The notes beneath the pieces were generated by a model. That model made no database searches, was not told where the DNA came from, and saw only the letters and a program-made list of their open reading frames with translations. Below, one piece after another: positions 1-7,517 of a stretch of 51,212 bases of DNA. The stretch comes from DASPTT01 sp035623275. GTDB taxonomy: Bacteria; Actinomycetota; Acidimicrobiia; Acidimicrobiales; UBA8190. The position numbers and the translations under genes were made by a program. The stretch's first letter is position 1, and each line of letters begins with the position of its first letter. Where the stretch lies: the NCBI GenBank assembly GCA_035623275.1, contig DASPTT010000160.1, positions 1 to 51,212 on the forward strand. Direction: 5' to 3'.

Positions 1-202
1 GACCCGGAGGGTCGCTGGGCTCGGCACGGCGCGTCCGGGCGCGGGTGGTCCGGGTGGGACCCGGAGGGTCGCTTGGCTCGGCACGGCGCGTCCGGGCGCG
101 GGTGGTTCGGGTGGGACCCGGAGGGTCGCTTGGCTCGGCACGGCGCGTCCGGGCGCGGGTGGTTCGGGTGGGACCCGGAGGGTCGCTGGGCTCGGCACGG
201 CG
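1..202 (-). repeat. 57-bp in-frame tandem repeat array (3.5 copies visible)
   Basis: Copies begin at 1, 58, 115 and 172. The second and third are identical, the first differs from them at two bases, and the fourth diverges after about 31 bases. A period of 57 is 19 codons, and read on the minus strand the array continues the EAL protein with a unit containing PPEPPAPGR and AVPSQATLR. The array is cut by the window edge, so copy number and the true end of the protein are unknown. Confidence 0.9.
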
Positions 203-1014
203 GGTACGTCGCCCGCGAGGGGAAAGGTTGGGAGCGGCTTCTTCACGGCGAGGGCATATGCATTCTTGGCGGAGAGCGGCCGCGAGAAGAAGTAGCCCTG
301 GGCGACTTCAACACCGATCTCACGGAGAATGGCGACCTGGTCTGCAGTTTCGACGGCTTCGGCCACCGTGGAGATCCCGAGGGATCTGCTCACCTTGACA
401 ATAGTTTCGACGACGGACCGAGTCACTCCCTCCGATGCCGCGAGATCCGCGACGAGCACGGCGTCGATCTTTATGGCGTTCACCACGCATTCCGGCAGGT
501 TGTTGAGGATCGACCAGTTTGGTCCAACGTCATCGAGGGCAACTTGGATGCCCAACCGATGCAGGGCGCGGAGGTCAGCTGTCGCCTGGTTGTCGGTCAC
601 GGAGTCCTCGGTGACTTCGATGGTCAGGCGATTGGGGCTGAGGTCGGTTCGCTCAAGGGCGGACGCCGCCGCGATCGCGGCCTCACCGCGGCGGAGTTGA
701 AAGACCGAGCAATTCACGGCCAACTTGAGATCCGGCGGCCAGCGCGCAGCCTGGCCACAGGCCTCGGACAACACCCACGCGTTGAGGGCAGTCATATGTC
801 CCCGGTCCTCGGCCCACGGGATGAGGATGTCGAGCGGGATGGAACTCCCCGCGCCGTTCGCCCAGCGCAGCAAGGCCTCGAAGCCTATGAGGGATCCCGT
901 CGCCAGGTCCACGGCCGGCTGGAACACGAGATGGGGCTTACCAGGCAGGCCCACCGCTGGTGGCGACATCGTCTCGGTCAAGTCGTCGTGAGCCGACTTG
1001 CGAAAGGCAGACAC
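1..1014 (-). CDS. EAL-domain cyclic-di-GMP phosphodiesterase with proline-rich repeat tail (3' end outside window)
   Basis: The minus frame is open from the stop of the TadE-like gene to the left edge and encodes a complete EAL domain. Visible residues, numbered from the GTG at 1014, are the EAL signature E46-A47-L48 (GFEALLRW), N101, E133 (IEVTED), D161-D162, K182, E219 (AEAVET) and Q239 (VAQGYFFSRPL), so the metal and catalytic positions look intact. Loop 6 reads DDVGPN instead of the usual DDFGTG. From about residue 272 the chain enters in-frame 19-residue proline-rich repeats and leaves the window without a stop. No GGDEF domain or membrane segment is seen. The start is uncertain: GTG 1014, GTG 1041 and ATG 969 are all possible and none has a clear ribosome site. 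The family hydrolyses c-di-GMP; its position beside the pilus operon suggests control of pilus output. Confidence 0.85.
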   Translation of the reverse strand, partial: MSAFRKSAHDDLTETMSPPAVGLPGKPHLVFQPAVDLATGSLIGFEALLRWANGAGSSIPLDILIPWAEDRGHMTALNAWVLSEACGQAARWPPDLKLAVNCSVFQLRRGEAAIAAASALERTDLSPNRLTIEVTEDSVTDNQATADLRALHRLGIQVALDDVGPNWSILNNLPECVVNAIKIDAVLVADLAASEGVTRSVVETIVKVSRSLGISTVAEAVETADQVAILREIGVEVAQGYFFSRPLSAKNAYALAVKKPLPTFPLAGDVPAVPSPATLRVPPEPPAPGRAVPSQATLRVPPEPPAPGRAVPSQATLRVPPGPPAPGRAVPSPATLRV

Positions 1015-1173
1015 CTCAAGGCATCGGTCTGTCGTCTCCACGTCTTGAGCGTGATGGCATCCGATGGGACTTTCGACCCTCCCGTCGCGTCCATGGTACG
1101 GGCGCCTGTTTATGGTCCCAGGATGCGCCGGCCGATCGAGCGTGCGTCGCTCAGGTGCAAGGCCGCCGGTTCG

Positions 1174-1689
1174 TTACGGCGAAAGGACTGGCTCCTGGCT
1201 CGTGGCCGAAAGGTTGAAGGTGATGCCGATCGGTGCCACGAGGCCCTTCGTGCGGACGGTGAGCGAGACCGCGGTGGTCGATGGGTTGCCGCACGACCCG
1301 CCGCAGCTGACCACGATGTTGACGTCGCCGTTGACCACGGAGGTCTGAGTCAGCTGGGTGGCCGAGGAGCTCGTGGCGCACAGTGGGGCGGGGTTCACCT
1401 TGAGCAGAGGCGCGGCATTGGCAACCGCCGTCTGGATCGGCACCGGCAGGCCCGATTCGCAGTAGGCACCCTGGCCGGTTTGGGAATCGAGCAGCGACGT
1501 CTCGATCGAGGCCATGCGGGCGCCGGCGGTGGCCCCGTCGTGCAGGGACGAGTTCTGGTACGCCAGGTAGCAGCCGCCGATGATCCCGCACAGCAGGACG
1601 AAAAAGATAGGGAAGACCAGGGCAAATTCGACGAGCGTCGCTCCCGCGTCGCCCCGCCCCCCGGTGTCTCGGTGCACGGGTCGCATCAT
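1174..1689 (-). CDS. TadE-like pseudopilin (distal copy)
   Basis: A protein of 171 residues with a short charged N-terminus followed by the TadE signature GATLVEFALVFPIFFVL, the type IV-like prepilin class with Glu five residues into the hydrophobic helix. The rest is a periplasm- or wall-facing domain with several cysteines. Such minor pseudopilins assemble with the Flp pilus. The ATG at 1689 overlaps the TGA of the preceding gene as ATGA, indicating translational coupling; an ATG at 1686 is also possible. It is the last gene of the leftward rcpC-tadE-tadG-tadE operon. Processing would need a prepilin peptidase, which is not in this window. Confidence 0.8.
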   Translation of the reverse strand: MMRPVHRDTGGRGDAGATLVEFALVFPIFFVLLCGIIGGCYLAYQNSSLHDGATAGARMASIETSLLDSQTGQGAYCESGLPVPIQTAVANAAPLLKVNPAPLCATSSSATQLTQTSVVNGDVNIVVSCGGSCGNPSTTAVSLTVRTKGLVAPIGITFNLSATSQEPVLSP

Positions 1690-3605
1690 CCGACAAGCGA
1701 CAGCTGGCCGCCGCCGGGCAACGTATAGGGCGCACCGACGATGGTGATGTCCGTCTTCCCGTCGGTGTTGAAGTCGTCGACGATGGCCGTGCCGTCGATG
1801 GTCACCGATCCCGTCGACTCGGCCGGTCCGGGCGGGGAGGCCCACCCGGCTCCGAACCCGGTCTGCAACGTGCCGCCGGCGTAGAAGGGGATCCCGCCGC
1901 CGACACCGTCCCAGTAGTCCTGCGGGGCGTTGGCGCCGTAGTTCGACAGCGAGCCGTTGTACACCGCCCCGGTGATGGTGATGGTGGCCGAGTCACCGGA
2001 CTCGGCGTCGAACCCGTAGTTGGCCTGGGTGTTGGGGTCCTGGTAGAAGACCAGTCCGGTCGTCCCGTGTGCGCCGGCCCAGGGGCCCGTGCTTGGGCCG
2101 GTGAAGCTGACCGTGCCCGCCCCTCCGATGATGAGCGAGAAGTTGTTGCCTGTCCCTGACAGCGAAGGGTTGGGCACGTAGGTGGTGTCGCCGTAGGAGA
2201 TGACGCCGTAGGTCTGCGGGTTGGTCCCTCCGCAGGGGGCCGCCGAGGTCGTCTCGGCCTCGGGCGTGCCGTGACCGCTCGGGGCGCTGGTCATCGTCCC
2301 CGCCGGCAGGCAGGGTGCACCGTTGCCAGTGCCGGTGGCGGTGAAGCTCGTCCCGCTGCCCGTGCCCGGGACGTTGCCGGCCAGGGGGTAGGGCGTTCCC
2401 GTGGAGATGACCACGTTGGAACCTGCGACCGTCTGGCCGCCGCCGGGATCGATCCACAGGCCCTGCTCGAACCGATAGATCCCGGGGTAGTCGCCTTCGC
2501 CGTTGCCGAACCCCGAACAGTCGGTGAAGTTCACGCTGCCGGTGAGGTGCACCGGCTTCGTGTAGATGCCGGGCGTGAGAATGGCCTGGTTCGTGGGGAT
2601 GCTGCCGTAGGTGACCGGGGTGCCGTTGTTGACCCCCGGGCAGCCGATGTTCGAGTCGGTGTAGGGGTTGGGGGGCGCGCCGCTGGCTTGCAGCGGGTCG
2701 GAGATCTGCGGCACCTTCGGGTAGATGCTGTCGTAGCCGATGTTCACCGATCCGCCCCACTGCGTGCACGCGAGGCGCCACGGCAATGACCCGTTGGCGG
2801 GACTCGACGGGCTCGTGACCGTGCCGAAGCCGAACGGCGTGGGCTGGAAGCACGTGTCCAGAGGCCACAGTGGCTCACCTTCGTAGGTGGTGTCGACCGT
2901 GTCGATGGTGCCGTACACGTAGAGGTTGCTGTCGGTCTTGGCGTCGACGGCGTCGTCCCACTCGTAGCCGCCGGCCGATCCGGTCCACGGCTGGTTGGTG
3001 ACGTCGGTGTTGAGGAACATGTTCCCTTCGACCAGGAACTGGCCCGTACCCCCGCCCAGGACCTCGTGCGGACCCGCCTTGTTGAGGGCGATGATCCCGT
3101 AGTCCGTGCCCTGCTCGGTGTCGTTCACGGCGCTCGACGCGAACCCCTTCATCTGGCGGATGCCGAAGATCCCCGAGAAGAACGGCGTCCAGGTGGGAGC
3201 GGCGGTGATGGTTACGCCGCATGCCCCGGGTGGCGGGTCGGTGGGGTACGAGCTGGGGGAGAAGGTGCTGCCCGACATGGTGTGGCCGTACGAGTCCAGG
3301 AATTGGGCCGTCCAGCCCGTGCCGACGCTGGAGTCGTTGGCGTCGACGAGCTGCTGGATGATGCCGGTGATCTGCGCCATGGAAGGATCGCCCTGCCCGG
3401 TGCAGTAGGTCGACTTGGCCAGCTCCTGTGTGGCGGCGAAGGCGGCGAAGTCGGTGGCGTTCTGCGCCCGGCGGTTCTGGACGAACCCATAGCTGAGGTC
3501 GACGGCGATGGAGATCATGCCGACGAGCACCACCAGCGCCACGGCGAAGATGACGAGCACCGCCCCGCCCTCGGTTTCCTCGCGGCGGCGGGCGGTCGGG
3601 ATCAT
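1686..3605 (-). CDS. TadG-like pilus-assembly protein with large non-vWA extracellular domain
   Basis: A protein of 639 residues. The N-terminal part (GGAVLVIFAVALVVLVG, then a segment ending QNRRAQNATDFAAFAATQEL) matches the TadE/TadG-like N-terminal domain with one membrane helix at about residues 15-35. The remaining 600 residues are rich in Gly, Thr, Ser and Asn and look like an extracellular beta-rich region. I see no von Willebrand A MIDAS motif (DxSxS), which many TadG proteins carry. Start and stop overlap both neighbours as ATGA, so it is coupled between two TadE-like genes. Assignment to pilus assembly rests on the N-terminus and on context; the large domain itself is unrecognised. 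Confidence 0.75.
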   Translation of the reverse strand: MIPTARRREETEGGAVLVIFAVALVVLVGMISIAVDLSYGFVQNRRAQNATDFAAFAATQELAKSTYCTGQGDPSMAQITGIIQQLVDANDSSVGTGWTAQFLDSYGHTMSGSTFSPSSYPTDPPPGACGVTITAAPTWTPFFSGIFGIRQMKGFASSAVNDTEQGTDYGIIALNKAGPHEVLGGGTGQFLVEGNMFLNTDVTNQPWTGSAGGYEWDDAVDAKTDSNLYVYGTIDTVDTTYEGEPLWPLDTCFQPTPFGFGTVTSPSSPANGSLPWRLACTQWGGSVNIGYDSIYPKVPQISDPLQASGAPPNPYTDSNIGCPGVNNGTPVTYGSIPTNQAILTPGIYTKPVHLTGSVNFTDCSGFGNGEGDYPGIYRFEQGLWIDPGGGQTVAGSNVVISTGTPYPLAGNVPGTGSGTSFTATGTGNGAPCLPAGTMTSAPSGHGTPEAETTSAAPCGGTNPQTYGVISYGDTTYVPNPSLSGTGNNFSLIIGGAGTVSFTGPSTGPWAGAHGTTGLVFYQDPNTQANYGFDAESGDSATITITGAVYNGSLSNYGANAPQDYWDGVGGGIPFYAGGTLQTGFGAGWASPPGPAESTGSVTIDGTAIVDDFNTDGKTDITIVGAPYTLPGGGQLSLVG

Positions 3606-4108
3606 GCGTACCTCGCAGTTGCGTGCACGGCGACGGTGAAGTCCTTGACGAAGGGGAGGATGGCGACCGACGGCTGCGTGATCATGATGGTCACGACGTC
3701 GACAGTGACGTCCTCGCTCGGGTTCTGTCCGGTATGGACTTGCTGCGACGTCGAGATGCCCACGTAGTCGTTGCCCGAGGGGTTGGCGTCCTGGTAGACG
3801 CCGGTCACCCCTTCCTCGGCGTTCACGGCGTTGGTGGCCGCGTCCTGGGCGGCTTGGATCTGCGCCCGCGTCGGAGGCTGAGACGCGGTCGATGCCGACA
3901 GGGAGCTGGCAGCTTCGATCGCGCCGGCACGCGCCGCGCTGGTGAGGCGCACCGACAGCTCCATCGCGCTCCAGCCGTTGAAGGCCGTCCCCATGAGCAG
4001 GACGACGATTGGCACGACCAGCGCGAACTCGACAAGGGACTGGCCGGACTCATCGCCCCGGCGATCCCAGCGATCCCACCACCGGTGACGGTCAAGGCGT
4101 GAGCTCAT
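3602..4108 (-). CDS. TadE-like pseudopilin (proximal copy)
   Basis: A protein of 168 residues. The motif GQSLVEFALVVPIVVLLMG is the TadE prepilin-like signature, followed by SVRLTSAARAGAIEAA, typical of the amphipathic continuation of the pilin helix. The start at ATG 4108 is chosen because GGAGG lies just upstream. That start overlaps the end of the CpaB-like gene by 17 bp. Its stop overlaps the TadG-like start as ATGA. The product is expected to be an envelope pseudopilin of the Flp pilus machine. Confidence 0.8.
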   Translation of the reverse strand: MSSRLDRHRWWDRWDRRGDESGQSLVEFALVVPIVVLLMGTAFNGWSAMELSVRLTSAARAGAIEAASSLSASTASQPPTRAQIQAAQDAATNAVNAEEGVTGVYQDANPSGNDYVGISTSQQVHTGQNPSEDVTVDVVTIMITQPSVAILPFVKDFTVAVHATARYA

Positions 4109-4919
4109 CCTGCCCTCCGACAAAGGTGAAATTCGGTGGCGGGATCGTGCCGACGGGGCCACCGCTTCCGGTGCTTGCCGAGCTCCCGGTCTCCGTGGTG
4201 GCCGATGCGGCGCCCCCTGCCGGGAACGGGTCGGGGCCGACGATGGGGCTCTGCGCCACCACGCTGGTGTCGCCTGGACGGATCAGCAGTAGGTACAGGT
4301 GGTCGTTCTGCTCCTGGGCGAAGACGATGTGGATCGCCTGGGTCGGCGTCACGTCGAAGGTGTAGAGGTTGCTGTCCGCCGCCGTGGACCCGCCGGTCGC
4401 CTGGCCGATGGCCATGATGGGCACGCCCTGGACCAAGCTGATCTCCTCGTTGTCGTCGGTGATGAGGATGTCCACCCTGTCGCCGGGGACGGGCAGGTGG
4501 GCCACCCCATGGACCGGGTCCAGCGACACGGTCACGGCGACGTCACCGGCGGGGATGAACCGGGCGAAGTCGGTGAGCCTCGCCGACCCCGGCGGCGTCG
4601 TGAACATCGATGCCACCACCACCTGCCCGACGGCGTCGGCCGTCGCCGACTCCTTGCCGTCGAGTTGATGCAGATCGGTGACGGCAGACGCGGGGCGCAA
4701 TGCCGCGGGCACGTCCTCTCGGGTGACGTAGCCGCCGCCGGCGACCGCCGTGCCCGGGATCGACCGGGGAACCGGCTTGGTGACGACGTAGGCCGGGACG
4801 AGACGGGCTGCCTCGGTGGCGCCGTGCTGGGCGTCGGCCAGGAGGAGGAGACTGCACACGCCCGCCACGGCACCGACGCCCACGGCGGCCGCGACGCCGA
4901 TCTTCCGGCGTGGCATCAT
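4092..4919 (-). CDS. cpaB: CpaB/RcpC-like Flp pilus assembly protein (leftward copy)
   Basis: A protein of 275 residues: an N-terminal membrane anchor (about residues 7-28), then a SAF-type region with VPAYVVTKPVPRSIPGTAV and a conserved VTVSLDPVHGVAHLPVPGDRVDIL stretch in two parts, as in CpaB/RcpC proteins that gate or stabilise the Flp secretion channel. Tandem ATG codons at 4919 and 4916 follow a GGGAG ribosome site. It heads the leftward operon. It is clearly paralogous to the CpaB-like gene at 5535, which heads the divergent operon: both share LVPAYVV.KP, the .D..L.GK segment, AVGQVVV.SMF and GDVAVTVS.D..HGVA.L.VPGDRVD.L. Confidence 0.85.
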   Translation of the reverse strand: MMPRRKIGVAAAVGVGAVAGVCSLLLLADAQHGATEAARLVPAYVVTKPVPRSIPGTAVAGGGYVTREDVPAALRPASAVTDLHQLDGKESATADAVGQVVVASMFTTPPGSARLTDFARFIPAGDVAVTVSLDPVHGVAHLPVPGDRVDILITDDNEEISLVQGVPIMAIGQATGGSTAADSNLYTFDVTPTQAIHIVFAQEQNDHLYLLLIRPGDTSVVAQSPIVGPDPFPAGGAASATTETGSSASTGSGGPVGTIPPPNFTFVGGQDELTP

Positions 4920-5534
4920 CCCCTGCTCCCGCGGTCGGGTCCCGACCCGTCAGGGCGGTGCCGGTGGGTGCGCGCGACCAGCGGTTCCCGGACGACGGGG
5001 CCGGGGGCGAACTCGACCAGGGCGGAACCCCGCTGGTCCCGGTGCTTGCCTCCTCGCCGGTGAGTGTCTCTCACCGATGGCACCTCCCCGTCGGCTCGGT
5101 AGCGAGCCCCTGGCGCTGCGCCTGGAACTGGGCATGGAGCGGTTCGTACGCAGGCTGCACGAACCGGCAGTGCCGGTCCGCATGGCCAGTATCGGGAGCG
5201 GCCCTTCCTCGGGCAATAGGACTCGCGCACCAATGAGCGCCCGGCGCGACGCGCGACCAGTCGGCGCGCTATCCGCGGCCGGCGTCGGCTGCCCGCCGCC
5301 CAGCGGGAAATGCCTAGGACGTGCGACTCATTTGGGTCCCGAACCGTTGTCAAGGGTTGCGCGGTCGCGCACACTGCTTGCCAGGCGCCGCCGAAGGACG
5401 ACGGCACCGGCACCGCTGCCCGTTGCGCCGGGCGATGGAACGCCGGGCACGGGAGTCGGGTCTGAACCCCGGGTCCCGGGCACCGGCCAGGGCAACGGTG
5501 TGTAACGGTCGATGACGAAATCAGGGAGACGCTG
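4920..5534. other. 615-bp gene-free divergent region between two pilus operons
   Basis: This separates the two CpaB-like genes, which point away from each other, so it should carry both operon promoters. I could not support any protein: the open frames here are arginine- and proline-rich shadows. One clear dyad lies at 5140-5166. No riboswitch pattern was recognised. The minus-strand frame near 5006-5032 spells RGSALVEFAP, resembling a TadE start, but it is not followed by a hydrophobic helix. Confidence 0.6.
5140..5166. promoter_or_regulatory. 8-bp inverted repeat, possible operator
   Basis: CGGTTCGT at 5140-5147 is mirrored by ACGAACCG at 5159-5166 with an 11-nt spacer. The arms are perfect and the site lies inside the divergent pilus intergenic region. 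It could be a regulator site for either operon. There is no direct evidence of function. Confidence 0.35.
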
Positions 5535-6293
5535 ATGACACCGAAGCGGACGATTGTGGTGATCGCCGCCGTCGCCGTGGGCGTGCTTGCGGCGACGTTG
5601 AGCTATACGTACCTGAACGGTGCGCAGCAGCGGGCGTATCACAACGCGCACCTGGTTCCCGCATACGTGGTGGCCAAGCCGATCCCACCGGCGCTGACCG
5701 GCGCCGACGCGGTCGACCAGGGCTACATCGCGCACAAGAACGTCCCTGCGGAGTTCCGGCCGTACTCGGCGGTGACGGACCTGTCGAGCCTGCAGGGCAA
5801 GCAGGCCGTGTCGTCGTATGCCGTGGGCCAGGTGGTGGTCACGTCGATGTTCGCCAGCCCGGCCGCAGTCGCCGTGGCCAATTCCTTCGCTCAGAGCATC
5901 CCTGCCGGTGACGTCGCCGTCACCGTGTCGGTGGACCAGACTCACGGCGTCGCGGGCCTGGCGGTGCCGGGCGACAGGGTGGACCTGCTCGTCTCCGACG
6001 GGACGACCGAGAGCTCGCTGCTCCAGAACGTGCCCATCCTCGCCATCGGGCAGCAGACGGTGTCGCAGGCCAGCACGGCCAGCACCACCGCGTCGACGAG
6101 CTCGCCCTCCAACGATCCGTCCAGCGGGCTGATCACCTTCGCCGTGCAGCCGGCCGACGCCGCCCGGATCGCGCTGGCCCAGCAGCAGAACATGGGCATC
6201 TACCTGCTCCTGGTCCCGCCGAACAACCCGGTTGCCACCATCCCCCAGGTGGACGCGGGCAGCATCCTCAACGGCCCGCAGACCTCGAGCTAG
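5535..6293 (+). CDS. cpaB: CpaB/RcpC-like Flp pilus assembly protein (rightward copy)
   Basis: A protein of 252 residues with an N-terminal membrane anchor (about residues 5-25), then the CpaB/SAF region: LVPAYVVAKPIPPALTGADA, AVGQVVVTSMF, GDVAVTVSVDQTHGVAGLAV and PGDRVDLLVSDG. Near the C-terminus a region resembling the leftward copy follows, with a Ser/Thr-rich insert at about residues 175-195. ATG 5535 has GGGAG six bases upstream. It is the first gene of the rightward tad operon and is separated from tadZ by only a few bases. Two CpaB-like proteins in one locus suggest either alternative channel-associated subunits or a hetero-oligomer. Confidence 0.87.
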   Translation: MTPKRTIVVIAAVAVGVLAATLSYTYLNGAQQRAYHNAHLVPAYVVAKPIPPALTGADAVDQGYIAHKNVPAEFRPYSAVTDLSSLQGKQAVSSYAVGQVVVTSMFASPAAVAVANSFAQSIPAGDVAVTVSVDQTHGVAGLAVPGDRVDLLVSDGTTESSLLQNVPILAIGQQTVSQASTASTTASTSSPSNDPSSGLITFAVQPADAARIALAQQQNMGIYLLLVPPNNPVATIPQVDAGSILNGPQTSS

Positions 6294-6297
6294 CGCG

Positions 6298-7506
6298 GTG
6301 ACCGACGCCATGGTGCGAGCCGACGGCGCCCGGGGCACGCTGGCCGGGATCTGCGTCGTCGACGCCGACGACGTCGTCCGCAGCGTCCTCGTGGCCCAGG
6401 TGCGCGCGCTCGATCCCCGGGCGACGTCGTACGAGAGCGTCACCGAGTACGCGGACGCAGCCGACCCCGACGAGCCCAGCGTCGTGGTCTTCGGGCCGAG
6501 CGCCAGGCCCACCGACACCATCGCCGCGGTGGAGAAGCTCGGCGCCTTCCGGCCCGGGTTCGGGGCGGTGATGGTGGTTGAGGGCCTGAGCGCCACCCTG
6601 CTCCAGAATGCGCTGCGAGCCGGGGTCGACGACGTCGTCACCACCGCGGCCGAGGACGACGAGCTCCTCGACGCGGTGTCGCGGGCCTTCGGCCGCGTGG
6701 ACGCCAGGCGCCCGGTGCTCCCGCGGAAGCCGGCGGCCGAGGTCCGTCGCCAGGGCAGGGTGGTCACGGTCTTCTGCGCCAAGGGCGGTGCGGGCAAGTC
6801 CGTGCTGGCCACCAACGTGGCCGCGGCCCTGGCGAAGCGAGTGGACGGGCCCGTGGTACTGGTCGACGCCGACATGCAGTTCGGGGACGTGGCCCTGATG
6901 CTGCAGCTCGAGCCGGCACACACGGTCCTGGAGGCGGTGGAGGCGGGCGAGCTCCTCGACAGCTCCTTGCTCGAGAGCCTGCTGCTCCAGGACGGGGCCA
7001 GCGGCCTCAAGGTCCTCGCCGCGCCCACCGAGTCGCGCGCCGCCGACGGCATCGGGCGGGCGGACCTGGTGCGCATCCTGCAGCTGCTTCGCCAGCAGTA
7101 CGCCTACGTCGTCGTCGACACGTCGGCCAGCTTCGCCGACGTCACGCTGGCCGCCCTACAGGAGTCCGACGAGATCCTGGTCCTCGCCAGCCTCGACGTG
7201 ATGAGCCTCAAGAGCGCCAAGGTCGGGCTCCAGACGATGCGGATCCTCGATATCGACTCGTCGAAGGTGCGTTTCGTTCTCAACCGGGCCAACACCCGGG
7301 TCGGCCTGAGCGAGGCCGATGCCGAGCGAACGCTTCGGCTGAAGGTCGACACGGCGCTGCCGAGCGAGCTGGTCGTGGCCGAGTCCGTGAACCGGGGTGT
7401 GCCTGCGGTTCTGGGCGCGCCCCGGTCGCGCTTCGCCCGCAACATCGACGCGCTGGCGGACCGGCTCGTGTCGGCCGCGGGCGCCAGCAGATCTCAGGAC
7501 GGCTAG
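6298..7506 (+). CDS. tadZ: TadZ/CpaE-like pilus localisation ATPase
   Basis: A protein of 402 residues. The N-terminal ~130 residues look like an atypical receiver domain (ICVVDADDVVRSVLVAQV, later RAGVDDVVTTAAEDDEL). The second half is a MinD/ParA-type ATPase with the deviant Walker A CAKGGAGKSVLATNVAAAL and the Walker B-like VVLVDADMQFGDVALM, ending with the SESVNRGVPAV-like segment seen in CpaE proteins (here AESVNRGVPAV). TadZ proteins place the Tad machine at its cellular site. GTG 6298 is used, four bases after the previous stop; ATG 6310 is an alternative. Neither has a strong ribosome site, so coupling to the preceding gene is likely. Confidence 0.87.
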   Translation: MTDAMVRADGARGTLAGICVVDADDVVRSVLVAQVRALDPRATSYESVTEYADAADPDEPSVVVFGPSARPTDTIAAVEKLGAFRPGFGAVMVVEGLSATLLQNALRAGVDDVVTTAAEDDELLDAVSRAFGRVDARRPVLPRKPAAEVRRQGRVVTVFCAKGGAGKSVLATNVAAALAKRVDGPVVLVDADMQFGDVALMLQLEPAHTVLEAVEAGELLDSSLLESLLLQDGASGLKVLAAPTESRAADGIGRADLVRILQLLRQQYAYVVVDTSASFADVTLAALQESDEILVLASLDVMSLKSAKVGLQTMRILDIDSSKVRFVLNRANTRVGLSEADAERTLRLKVDTALPSELVVAESVNRGVPAVLGAPRSRFARNIDALADRLVSAAGASRSQDG

Positions 7507-7517
7507 CGGGGGGCACG

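Noticed and set aside
73..1728. Long plus-strand open frame across the EAL and TadE-like genes
   Set aside because: It lies opposite a well-matched EAL domain and TadE gene, is arginine- and glycine-rich, and shows no domain; high-GC codon bias opens such antisense frames.
5000..5040. Minus-strand peptide RGSALVEFAP resembling a TadE start in the divergent gap
   Set aside because: No hydrophobic helix follows in any frame and there is no start codon with a ribosome site; at most a relic, probably chance.
4816..5505. Plus-strand frame filling the pilus intergenic region
   Set aside because: It starts inside the CpaB-like gene on the other strand and is low-complexity Arg/Pro-rich with no recognisable domain.
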